Positions 1 to 6,885 of a stretch of DNA of 12,919 bases are shown in pieces (within the stretch, counting starts at the first letter, position 1; each line of letters starts with the position of its first letter). The notes under the pieces are model-generated. The model was given only the letters and a program-made list of their open reading frames with translations, ran no database searches and was not told where the DNA came from. The position numbers and the translations under genes are program-made. Source of the stretch: an uncultured Veillonellaceae bacterium. GTDB lineage: Bacteria; Bacillota; Negativicutes; Veillonellales; Negativicoccaceae. Location: assembly GCA_902488965.1 (NCBI GenBank), contig CABTYA010000027.1, positions 1-12,919 on the forward strand. Reading direction: 5' to 3'.

Positions 1-539
1 ACCTGACCGTACGGCATCGCAATGTCCTGACGCATGTACTCGACGTCATTGTGATGTTCCCCTACATCATTCCGGGGTCGGTACTGGGGATTGCATTCCT
101 CTTTGCGTTTAACAAACCGCCGCTCCTTTTGTCGGGGACGGCGTTGATTCTGGTCATTTCGTACGCGATTCGACGGATGCCGTATACCGTGCGCAGCACG
201 GCGGCGATCATCGGGCAGATCTCGCCGAGTGTCGAAGAAGCCGCCGTCTCGCTCGGTGCGTCGGATGCGACCACCTTTCGCAAGATTATGCTGCCGATGA
301 TGGTACCGGGCATCTTGTCGGGAGCCATCATGAGCTGGGTCACCGTCATCAGCGAACTGTCCAGCTCGATTATCCTGTATACCAGTCAGACGCAGACATT
401 GACCGTGTCGATTTATACGGAAGTCATTCGCGGCAACTACGGCAATGCGAGTGCCTTTTCGACCATCTTGACGGTGACCAGTATCTTGAGCCTGCTGCTG
501 TTCTTCAAAATAACGGGGCGGCGGGACATCTCGATGTAA
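1..539 (+). CDS. ABC transporter permease, iron(III)-type, C-terminal part
   Basis: This is the end of an inner-membrane permease subunit of a binding-protein-dependent ABC importer; the start lies before the window. The frame is open from base 3 and stops with TAA at 537-539, giving about 178 residues. The EAA loop that docks the ATPase is clear at 234-296 (EEAAVSLGASDATTFRKIML followed by P), with the expected Glu-Ala-Ala, Gly and final Leu-Pro. Hydrophobic segments flank it: YIIPGSVLGIAFLFAF and LLLSGTALILVISYAI before, and two more (MVPGILSGAIMSWVTVI, and one ending in SLLLFF) after. The sequence most resembles the second half of FbpB-type iron(III) permeases, which carry two such domains. 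Other substrates of the same superfamily (molybdate, thiamine, spermidine) cannot be excluded from this fragment. It is the last gene of its unit, because a strong terminator follows 12 nt after the stop. Confidence 0.85.
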   Translation, partial: LTVRHRNVLTHVLDVIVMFPYIIPGSVLGIAFLFAFNKPPLLLSGTALILVISYAIRRMPYTVRSTAAIIGQISPSVEEAAVSLGASDATTFRKIMLPMMVPGILSGAIMSWVTVISELSSSIILYTSQTQTLTVSIYTEVIRGNYGNASAFSTILTVTSILSLLLFFKITGRRDISM

Positions 540-551
540 GATCGCAAGCAT

Positions 552-587
552 ACGAAAAAACGCACGAGACATCGTGCGTTTTTTCGT
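552..587 (+). terminator. Intrinsic terminator after the permease gene
   Basis: The arm ACGAAAAAACGCACGA (552-567) pairs perfectly over 16 bp with 572-587 around a GACA loop. The right arm carries six T residues (579-584), and the matching A run on the left means it could also stop transcription coming from the other side. It separates the permease from the methyltransferase gene. Confidence 0.9.
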
Positions 588-605
588 GCGTCGGATTGAC
601 ACCCA

Positions 606-614
606 TGCTAAAAT
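606..614 (+). promoter_or_regulatory. Possible extended -10 promoter for the methyltransferase gene
   Basis: TGCTAAAAT at 606-614 fits an extended -10 element (TG-N-TAAAAT) and lies 36 nt before the ATG at 651. No good -35 box sits at the right distance. A perfect TTGACA at 596-601 is too close to serve this -10 box and has no -10 box 17 nt downstream of itself. The call is therefore tentative. Confidence 0.4.
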
Positions 615-650
615 GGGGGAAAGGGTGGTATCGTGAAACGAGGTGAATCT

Positions 651-1535
651 ATGGAACGGATTGATTTACAAGGCGTGTCGCAGACGCTGCTGATTCCGCT
701 GACGGCACGGGCACGGGACGCGGCGAGCGCGCGGCCGATACTGGGGGATATCCGCGCGGCGGAGTTGGCGCAACGCTTGGACGCCGACAGCACGCATTGC
801 AAGATGACGTGGATGAGCTACTACGGGATATTGGCGCGGGCACTCACGATGGACCGTGAAGTACGCCGCTGGCTGCATCGGCATCCCGGAGGCACCGTCG
901 TCTCGCTCGGGTCGGGTCTTGATACGCGCTTTGATCGGGTGGACGACGGGATGGTCCGCTGGATCGATGTCGATTTCCCCGAAGTCATCGGCTATCGGGA
1001 GGAGCTTTTTGCGCCTCATCCGCGCGTGCGCTCGGTGGCGGGCAGCATGCTCGATCGCGCATGGACATACGAAGTCCCGTATGACGGACCGCTGCTCATG
1101 ATGGCCGAAGGGGTGGTCATGTACCTCACCTGGGAAGAAATCGGCACGTTTTTACGTATCGCCACGACGGAATTCGCCGCATTTGATTTGCATTTGGATT
1201 TTGTGCAGCCACTCATCGTCGGGCACAGTCGGCAGCATGATGCGGTGCGGCACATGCAGGCGGAGTTTCGCTCCGGGACATGGCGGGGCAGGGAAATCAC
1301 CGAGTTGGCGCCCGGCATCACGCAGACGGGATACATCAACTTTACCGATACGATGCGGCGCATCATTCCCGGTTGGCGTAAGCTGATGATACCGATGCTC
1401 TACCTGATGAACAACCGCATGGGGATGTATCACTATCAGGCCGCGGCGGTGCACAACGAACTGCGCGGCAGATGGAACAGTCGTCTCGGTGAGACTGCGC
1501 TCCATGCTCCGGTCTATGCCGAGATGAAGAAATAG
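651..1535 (+). CDS. SAM-dependent methyltransferase, leucine carboxyl methyltransferase-like family
   Basis: This is a predicted cytoplasmic class I methyltransferase of 294 residues, the normal size for the family that includes leucine carboxyl methyltransferases and polyketide O-methyltransferases (Pfam LCM type). Motif I for SAM binding is LGSGLDTR at residues 86-93. It is followed by the acidic strand WIDVDFPEV (about 105-113), which would hold the ribose, and by the family motif AEGVVMYL at about 152-159. The substrate cannot be read from the sequence. I chose ATG at 651 because GAGGTGA (640-646) sits just before it; an in-frame GTG at 633 would add six residues and is a weaker alternative. 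The gene is monocistronic, with terminators on both sides, and nothing nearby suggests a biosynthetic cluster. Confidence 0.85.
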   Translation: MERIDLQGVSQTLLIPLTARARDAASARPILGDIRAAELAQRLDADSTHCKMTWMSYYGILARALTMDREVRRWLHRHPGGTVVSLGSGLDTRFDRVDDGMVRWIDVDFPEVIGYREELFAPHPRVRSVAGSMLDRAWTYEVPYDGPLLMMAEGVVMYLTWEEIGTFLRIATTEFAAFDLHLDFVQPLIVGHSRQHDAVRHMQAEFRSGTWRGREITELAPGITQTGYINFTDTMRRIIPGWRKLMIPMLYLMNNRMGMYHYQAAAVHNELRGRWNSRLGETALHAPVYAEMKK

Positions 1536-1566
1536 AAAAAGACGCTGCCGCGGCGGCGTCTTTTTC
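1535..1566 (+). terminator. Intrinsic terminator after the methyltransferase gene
   Basis: GAAAAAGACGC (1535-1545) pairs perfectly with GCGTCTTTTTC (1556-1566), with further G-C pairs inside and a short loop. The right arm ends in five T residues. The left arm begins at the last base of the TAG stop codon, so termination should be immediate. Confidence 0.88.
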
Positions 1567-1613
1567 GTGTAAAGAAAGAGAACTCCGCTCGCGGCAAGCG
1601 GCAAAGACAGCAA

Positions 1614-1623
1614 CTAATATTAG
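1614..1623 (+). other. AT-rich palindrome upstream of the zinc lipoprotein gene
   Basis: CTAATATTAG is a perfect 10-bp palindrome in an AT-rich stretch (about 1610-1670), between the methyltransferase terminator and the lipoprotein promoter. It could be half of a metalloregulator operator, but it lies about 160 nt from the start codon and does not match a Fur or Zur box that I can recognise. Apart from this and the -10 box, I see nothing in 1567-1784. Confidence 0.25.
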
Positions 1624-1752
1624 CGATGGATAATAATGTGATGTGTAAAAGAAAAGAGAAAACCGAAACAGGAGCGATGATTCCCACCATAGGAACGCAT
1701 GAATGACTGTTCTACGGTAATGTGTCGAGTGGCGCGGGACGAGCAGGTTGCG

Positions 1753-1758
1753 TATAAT
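1753..1758 (+). promoter_or_regulatory. Probable -10 box of the zinc lipoprotein gene
   Basis: A perfect TATAAT lies 26 nt before the ATG at 1785. No convincing -35 hexamer is present 16-18 nt upstream, where the sequence is GC-rich. This promoter may therefore need an activator, or be weak when unassisted. A metal-responsive repressor is expected for this gene family, but no clear operator overlaps the box. Confidence 0.5.
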
Positions 1759-1784
1759 AGCCGTCAGTGAAAAGGAGTGATACC

Positions 1785-2822
1785 ATGAAAATGAAGTGGA
1801 TGTTGGCGCTGCTGTGTGCGGCGCTGATGGTCGTCGTGGCGGGATGCGGTAAGGATGCCGCGCCGCAAAGCGACAAGATGCGTGTCGTGGCGACGGTATT
1901 CCCGGTTGCCGATGTGGTCCAAAAGGTCGGCGGGGATTTGGTCGATGTGCATTTGCTTGTGCCGGCGGGGGCGGAACCGCATGACTGGGAACCGACGGTC
2001 AGCGACCGGAAAGAAATCGGGAAGGCCAAGGTGTTCTTTTACAACGGCGCGGGGCTTGAGCCGATGGATCAGCTGTTGACGCCGGAAGTGCTGGGAGACG
2101 CGACGCCGGTCGAGTTGACTGCGGGCTTGACGCTGCGTGTACCGACGGCGGCGGAGCAGCATGACGAAGAAGAGTACGACCATGACGGTGACCGCCATGA
2201 GGAAACCGCGCATCATGACGAAGACGAGCATCATGACCACGACCATGAAGGCACGGTTGAACATGAACATGAGCATGGACATGAAGGACATCATCATCAC
2301 CATCATGGCGGTGTCGATCCGCACGTATGGCTCGATCCGCAGAACGTGATGGCGCAAGTCGATACGGTGGTGGCGGCATTGTCGGCGGCTGACCCCGCGC
2401 ATGCCGATACGTACAAAGCGAACGGCGAAGCGTACAAGCAGGAACTCGCCAAGCTGGATGCGGAGTTCGCCTCGGTGGCGGCACAGCGTGACAGCCGGAA
2501 GTTGGTCGTAACGCATGCGGCGTTCGGCTATCTGGCGGATCGGTACGGCTTGGAACAAGTCGCCATTATGGGAGTTGACGCCGATGCGGAACCGACGCCC
2601 GAACGCATGGCGGGCCTGATTGAAACGGTACGTGCGCACGATATCAAGGTCATTTATACGGAAGAATTGCTCTCGCCGAAACTGGCGGAAGCGATTGCTC
2701 GCGAGACCGGCGCAGAGGTGCGCATGCTCAATCCGATTGAAGGCTTGACGCCGGCGCAGGAAAAGGCCGGCGAGGACTATCTCTCGCTCCAGCGGCAAAA
2801 CATGGAGGCGTTGAAAGCGTAA
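1785..2822 (+). CDS. znuA: Zinc/manganese ABC transporter substrate-binding lipoprotein (ZnuA type)
   Basis: This is a high-affinity metal-binding lipoprotein of 345 residues that captures extracellular zinc (possibly manganese) for an ABC importer. The signal peptide ends in a lipobox, VVAGC, with the lipidated Cys at residue 21. The cluster A-I ligands are in place: H66 in PHDWEP, H180 in DPHVWLDP, H244 in THAAFGY, and an acidic candidate E293 in YTEELLSPK. The family C-terminal motif MLNPIEGLT is at about 314-322. Residues 126-174 form the flexible His/Asp/Glu-rich loop typical of zinc-specific members, here rich in HDH, HEH and a run of six His. ATG at 1785 follows AGGAGTGA (1772-1779); the in-frame GTG at 1767 lies upstream of that site and is rejected. 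No permease or ATPase gene adjoins it, so it must work with partners encoded elsewhere. Confidence 0.9.
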   Translation: MKMKWMLALLCAALMVVVAGCGKDAAPQSDKMRVVATVFPVADVVQKVGGDLVDVHLLVPAGAEPHDWEPTVSDRKEIGKAKVFFYNGAGLEPMDQLLTPEVLGDATPVELTAGLTLRVPTAAEQHDEEEYDHDGDRHEETAHHDEDEHHDHDHEGTVEHEHEHGHEGHHHHHHGGVDPHVWLDPQNVMAQVDTVVAALSAADPAHADTYKANGEAYKQELAKLDAEFASVAAQRDSRKLVVTHAAFGYLADRYGLEQVAIMGVDADAEPTPERMAGLIETVRAHDIKVIYTEELLSPKLAEAIARETGAEVRMLNPIEGLTPAQEKAGEDYLSLQRQNMEALKA

Positions 2823-2856
2823 CAACGCGCACGGACAGTCAATCATACGGAAACGG

Positions 2857-2893
2857 AAATACCGGCTGCGGCACTTGCCACCGCCGGTATTTT
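2857..2893 (+). terminator. Intrinsic terminator after the zinc lipoprotein gene
   Basis: AAATACCGGC (2857-2866) pairs perfectly with GCCGGTATTT (2883-2892), with an inner GGC/GCC helix closing on ACTT. The T tract is short (TTT at 2891-2893), so efficiency may be partial. The first rpoB promoter overlaps this hairpin. Confidence 0.75.
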
Positions 2894-2903
2894 GGTGTAC
2901 AAT
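2875..2903 (+). promoter_or_regulatory. Upstream promoter (P1) of rpoBC
   Basis: TTGCCA (2875-2880), 17 nt of spacer and TACAAT (2898-2903) make a good vegetative promoter, with a predicted start near 2910. Its -35 box lies inside the loop and inner helix of the preceding terminator, so transcription arriving from the lipoprotein gene and initiation here share the same DNA. Confidence 0.65.
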
Positions 2904-2943
2904 AACACGTGAAAAATCTATACGCGAAGGGCGAGATGTTCTC

Positions 2944-2972
2944 TTGACGTGCGTATGAATTGATGATATAAT
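2944..2972 (+). promoter_or_regulatory. Main promoter (P2) of rpoBC
   Basis: TTGACG (2944-2949), exactly 17 nt of spacer and a perfect TATAAT (2967-2972) preceded by TGA, an extended -10 element. This is the strongest promoter-like sequence in the window. It predicts a start near 2979 and a leader of about 157 nt before rpoB. Confidence 0.85.
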
Positions 2973-3042
2973 TGTTAATTGCAATAGTGTCGTTAATATC
3001 GTAAGCGATCGGCGGAGGAGAAACGGTAACCCGAAAAATCAC

Positions 3043-3078
3043 AAAGCAAGGTTCAAGAAAGTAGAGAACCTTGCTTTT
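3043..3078 (+). terminator. Terminator-like hairpin in the rpoB leader (candidate attenuator)
   Basis: AAAGCAAGGTTC (3043-3054) pairs perfectly over 12 bp with GAACCTTGCTTT (3066-3077) around an 11-nt loop, and the stem runs into TTTTATTGTCATTTTT. It lies downstream of both rpoB promoters and 58 nt before the rpoB start, so it would cut short part of the rpoBC transcripts unless countered. A purine-rich GGAGGAG at 3015-3021 lies upstream but has no start codon at a useful distance. Just downstream, CGCAA (3095-3099) can pair with TTGCG (3106-3110). GCAAG in the left arm could instead pair with CTTGC at 3105-3109, but this alternative fold is speculative. Confidence 0.75.
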
Positions 3079-3135
3079 ATTGTCATTTTTCAACCGCAAT
3101 CCGGCTTGCGACAATACAGAAGGGGTGACGAGTGC

Positions 3136-6100
3136 ATGTTCAAACCGATACAGATGGGCAAAAGAAAACGCTATACTTACGCGCAAATCAACGAAGTATT
3201 GCGTATGCCGCATTTGCTCGATTTGCAGCGCGATTCCTATACTTGGTTTATCGAGGAAGGGATTCGCGACAGTTTTGATGATATTACACCGATTGAAAGT
3301 AACGAACGCGGGAATGATAAAGACGGAAAGTTGAAGTTGTATTTCGGTGAATATCATTTCGAAGAACCGAAATATTCGATTCGCGAATGCAAAGAACGGG
3401 ATGCGACGTATTCGGCACCGCTGCGCATGAAAGTGCGCCTGGAAAATGCGGAAACGCAGGAAATCCAGGAAACGGAAATTTATATGGGCGATTTCCCGCT
3501 GATGACGGATACGGGAACGTTTGTCATCAACGGTGCGGAACGTGTCATCGTCAGCCAGTTGGTCCGTTCGCCGGGGGTCTATTTCGCCAAAGAGGTCGAT
3601 GCGATGGGCAAGTCGCTCTTTTCGTCGACGATTATCCCGAATCGCGGGGCATGGATTGAGCTCGAGTCGGATGCGAACGACATCATCAATGTCCGAATCG
3701 ACCGCAATCGCAAAATGCCGGCGACGGTGTTGGTGCGGGCGCTCGGCTATGAAACGAATGAATCCATCGAAGAGCTGTTCGGATATGATCCGCGGATTAC
3801 GGAGACGCTCAAAAAAGACGTTTCGCGGACGAAGTACGAAGCATTGATTGAAATTTATAAAAAACTGCGTCCGGGCGAACCGCCGTCGGTGGAAAGCGCA
3901 ACGCAGATGTTCAATAATCTGTTCTTTGATCCGCGGCGCTATGATTTGGCGCATATCGGCCGGTACAAGCTGGGCAAGAAACTCGGCTGGGAAAACCGTC
4001 TGCGCGGGCAAAAACTCGCGGAGCCGATTGTGAATCCGGACACGGGGGAAATCCTGCGCGAGGCAGAGACCGTCGTGCGGGCGACGGATATCGATGCCTT
4101 GCGTGCGAGCGGCGTATTTGCCGGCGAAGGCGCGCAGGAAATTTACATTTACAGTGGGGACGGACAGCGGACGATCAAGATGGTCTGCAACGACGCGAAT
4201 CTCTCGGATAACGTCCGTACCGTCGCGCCGGAGGATATGATTGCCAATATTTCGTACTTGCTGAACTTGATTGAAGGCGTGGGGCAGACGGACGACATCG
4301 ACCACTTGGGTAATCGTCGTTTGCGCTGTGTCGGCGAATTGTTGCAAAACCAAATCCGCGTCGGTCTGGCGCGGATGGAACGTACGGCCAAGGAACGTAT
4401 GGCGGTACAGGATCGCGACAGCTTGACACCGCAGTCGCTGATTAATATCCGTCCGATTGTGGCGTCGCTCAAAGAGTTCTTCGGTTCCAGCCAGTTGTCG
4501 CAGTTCATGGACCAGACGAACCCGCTCGCGGAACTGACGCACAAACGGCGTCTGTCGGCACTCGGGCCGGGCGGTCTGTCGCGTGAACGCGCGGGGTTTG
4601 AAGTCCGCGACGTTCACCATTCGCACTACGGGCGGATGTGTCCGATTGAAACGCCGGAAGGTCCGAACATCGGCCTGATTTCGTCGTTGGCGAACTTTGC
4701 CAAGGTCAATAAATACGGCCTGATTGAAACGCCGTACCGGATTGTGACACAGAAAGACGGCGTGACGACGGTGACGGATGAAGTCAAATACGTCACCGCC
4801 GATGAAGAAGAAAATTTGGTCGTCGCGCAGGCGAACGAGCCGCTCGATGACAATAATCATTTTGTCCATAAACATGTCGCGAGCCGACTGGAGTCCGATG
4901 TCTTGGAAGTCGAACCGCAGCGCGTGGATATGATGGACGTGTCGCCGAAGCAGGTCGTCTCCGTAGGGACGGCACTCATCCCGTTTTTGGAAAACGACGA
5001 TGCGAACCGTGCCCTGATGGGGGCGAACATGCAGCGGCAAGCGGTACCGCTCTTGCGGACGCAAGCGCCGTTGGTTGGTACGGGAATGGAATATACCGCC
5101 GCCCGCGACTCGGGGGTCTGCGTACTCGCCGAACGGGCCGGTACGGTCAAACGTGTCACCGCGGAAGAAATCGTCATTCGCACCGATAACGGGGAACTCG
5201 ACCGCTACGACCTCATCAAATTCGTCCGCTCGAACCAAAGCACCTGCGTCAATCAGCATCCGCTCGTCTTCAAAGGCGAACATGTGGAAGCCGGACAGAC
5301 GCTGGCGGACGGCATGGCGACGGACGGCGGCGAACTGGCACTGGGATACAATGTGCTGGTGGCTTTCATGCCGTGGGAAGGGTACAACTACGAAGACGCG
5401 ATTTTGCTGAGCGAAGAGTTGGCCAAAGAAGATATTTACACGTCAATCCATATTGAAGAATACGAATGCGATTCTCGCGATACGAAGCTCGGCGCGGAAG
5501 AAATCACCCGCCAGCTGCCGAATGTCAGTGAAGATTCGCTGAAATATTTGGACGAAGAAGGTATCATCATGATCGGGGCGGAAGTCTCCCCGGGCGATGT
5601 GCTGGTCGGTAAAGTCACGCCGAAAGGCGAAACGGAGCAGACACCGGAAGAACGGCTGCTGCGGGCGATTTTCGGCGATAAGGAACGCGAAGTCCGTGAC
5701 ACGAGCCTGCGGGTACCGCACGGTGAATCGGGCAAAATTGTCGATGTGCGGGTATTTACCCGTGAAAACGGCGACGAACTCGCGCCCGGCGTGAATAAGC
5801 TGGTGCGGGTCTATATCGCGCAAAAACGGAAAATCCATGAAGGCGACAAGATGGCCGGTCGTCACGGGAACAAAGGGGTCGTTTCGCGCGTGATGCGGCA
5901 GGAAGATATGCCGTTCATGCCGGACGGCACGCCGGTACAGATCGTCCTGAACCCGTTGGGCGTACCGAGCCGAATGAATATCGGGCAGGTACTGGAAACC
6001 CACTTGGGTCGTGCGGTACAGGCACTGGGCATGCAGATTCGCAATGGCGATCCTACGGTGGAACAGCGGTTGCGGGTCGGCGGCTACGATGTCGACAAGT

Positions 6101-6858
6101 ACGGCATGCCGGAACCGGATGTGGCGGGCGTGCATATCGCGACGCCGGTATTCGACGGCGCGTCCGAAAAAGACGTATTTACGACGCTCGAAATGGCGGG
6201 CCTGCCGCGTGACGGCAAGACATGGCTCTATGACGGCCGTACGGGCGAACGCATGGATAATAAGGTAACCGTCGGCTACAAGTACATGCTCAAGTTGCAC
6301 CACTTGGTCGACGACAAGATTCACGCCCGTTCGACGGGTCCGTACTCGCTCGTTACGCAGCAGCCGTTGGGCGGCAAAGCGCAGTTCGGCGGGCAGCGGT
6401 TCGGCGAAATGGAAGTGTGGGCGCTTGAAGCGTACGGCGCAGCCTATACACTGCAAGAAATATTGACCGTTAAATCCGATGATGTGATCGGACGTGTCAA
6501 AGCATATGAAAAGATTGTCAAAGGGGAAAATATCCCGGAACCGGGCGTACCGGAATCGTTCAAAGTATTGCTCAAAGAACTCCAGAGTATCGGGCTCGAT
6601 GTGCGGATTTTGAATGAAAATGGAGAAGAAGTCGTCATTAAGGAACTCGATGACGAAGATACCGCCGATCGGATGTCCGAAGAAGAAGTCACGGAACTGA
6701 TCGGAGCGAACGGCGGCACGGCTTCCGCATCGCAAACGGCGCCTGCTACGGCGGACGGTGACGATAGCGCGGACGCCGATGAGCCGACGGACGAGAAAAC
6801 GGCCCTCGTACGTGCGGATGATCCGTTCTTTGCAACGGACGAATCGGATGAAAACTAA
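3136..6858 (+). CDS. rpoB: DNA-directed RNA polymerase subunit beta
   Basis: This is the second-largest catalytic subunit of RNA polymerase, 1240 residues, slightly longer than the Bacillus protein. ATG at 3136 follows AGGGGTGA (3121-3128). The rifampicin pocket (about residues 450-480) reads SQFMDQTNPLAELTHKRRLS, with D459, H469 and S474 at the positions of E. coli D516, H526 and S531. The common resistance positions are thus unmutated and drug sensitivity at this site is predicted. The active-site lysines are K905 and K913 in GDKMAGRHGNKG, matching E. coli K1065 and K1073. The C-terminal clamp motif QPLGGKAQFGGQRFGEMEVW is intact. I see no large domain insertion. The last roughly 69 residues form an acidic, Ala/Asp/Glu-rich tail that is probably disordered. 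It is cotranscribed with rpoC 27 nt downstream. Confidence 0.98.
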   Translation: MFKPIQMGKRKRYTYAQINEVLRMPHLLDLQRDSYTWFIEEGIRDSFDDITPIESNERGNDKDGKLKLYFGEYHFEEPKYSIRECKERDATYSAPLRMKVRLENAETQEIQETEIYMGDFPLMTDTGTFVINGAERVIVSQLVRSPGVYFAKEVDAMGKSLFSSTIIPNRGAWIELESDANDIINVRIDRNRKMPATVLVRALGYETNESIEELFGYDPRITETLKKDVSRTKYEALIEIYKKLRPGEPPSVESATQMFNNLFFDPRRYDLAHIGRYKLGKKLGWENRLRGQKLAEPIVNPDTGEILREAETVVRATDIDALRASGVFAGEGAQEIYIYSGDGQRTIKMVCNDANLSDNVRTVAPEDMIANISYLLNLIEGVGQTDDIDHLGNRRLRCVGELLQNQIRVGLARMERTAKERMAVQDRDSLTPQSLINIRPIVASLKEFFGSSQLSQFMDQTNPLAELTHKRRLSALGPGGLSRERAGFEVRDVHHSHYGRMCPIETPEGPNIGLISSLANFAKVNKYGLIETPYRIVTQKDGVTTVTDEVKYVTADEEENLVVAQANEPLDDNNHFVHKHVASRLESDVLEVEPQRVDMMDVSPKQVVSVGTALIPFLENDDANRALMGANMQRQAVPLLRTQAPLVGTGMEYTAARDSGVCVLAERAGTVKRVTAEEIVIRTDNGELDRYDLIKFVRSNQSTCVNQHPLVFKGEHVEAGQTLADGMATDGGELALGYNVLVAFMPWEGYNYEDAILLSEELAKEDIYTSIHIEEYECDSRDTKLGAEEITRQLPNVSEDSLKYLDEEGIIMIGAEVSPGDVLVGKVTPKGETEQTPEERLLRAIFGDKEREVRDTSLRVPHGESGKIVDVRVFTRENGDELAPGVNKLVRVYIAQKRKIHEGDKMAGRHGNKGVVSRVMRQEDMPFMPDGTPVQIVLNPLGVPSRMNIGQVLETHLGRAVQALGMQIRNGDPTVEQRLRVGGYDVDKYGMPEPDVAGVHIATPVFDGASEKDVFTTLEMAGLPRDGKTWLYDGRTGERMDNKVTVGYKYMLKLHHLVDDKIHARSTGPYSLVTQQPLGGKAQFGGQRFGEMEVWALEAYGAAYTLQEILTVKSDDVIGRVKAYEKIVKGENIPEPGVPESFKVLLKELQSIGLDVRILNENGEEVVIKELDDEDTADRMSEEEVTELIGANGGTASASQTAPATADGDDSADADEPTDEKTALVRADDPFFATDESDEN

Positions 6859-6870
6859 TACGACAGCGGG

Positions 6871-6877
6871 AAGGGAG
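6871..6877 (+). promoter_or_regulatory. Ribosome binding site that sets the TTG start of rpoC
   Basis: AAGGGAG lies 8 nt before TTG at 6886 and 11 nt before a second TTG at 6889. The protein from 6886 begins MLDVNEFD, matching the conserved Firmicutes RpoC N-terminus. The first in-frame ATG (6913) would delete conserved residues. Confidence 0.8.
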
Positions 6878-6885
6878 CGGTATAT

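Noticed and set aside
596..601. Perfect TTGACA before the methyltransferase gene as a promoter -35 box
   Set aside because: No -10 box lies 16-18 nt downstream (sequence GAAAGG). The only -10-like box is 7 nt away, too close.
2281..2310. CAT/CAC-rich tract as a microsatellite or CRISPR-like repeat
   Set aside because: It is coding sequence for the histidine loop of the zinc lipoprotein. It is in frame, with no spacers or regular repeat unit.
1764..2984. A 406-codon antisense frame over the zinc lipoprotein gene, Met/Val-rich in the middle
   Set aside because: The odd composition is just the complement of the His-rich codons. No ribosome binding site or domain was seen.
3015..3021. GGAGGAG in the rpoB leader as the ribosome binding site of a leader peptide
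   Set aside because: No ATG, GTG or TTG follows at a workable distance before the hairpin, so no leader peptide can be supported.
4483..4560. Differences from E. coli in the rifampicin pocket (N518T, S522A, I524L, I530L equivalents)
   Set aside because: These are the normal residues in Bacillus-type RpoB. The key resistance positions D459, H469 and S474 are unmutated.
2839..5283. An 814-codon open frame antisense to rpoB and its leader
   Set aside because: Same codon-register artefact. It also runs through the promoters and leader hairpin, and the translation looks like mirrored rpoB sequence.
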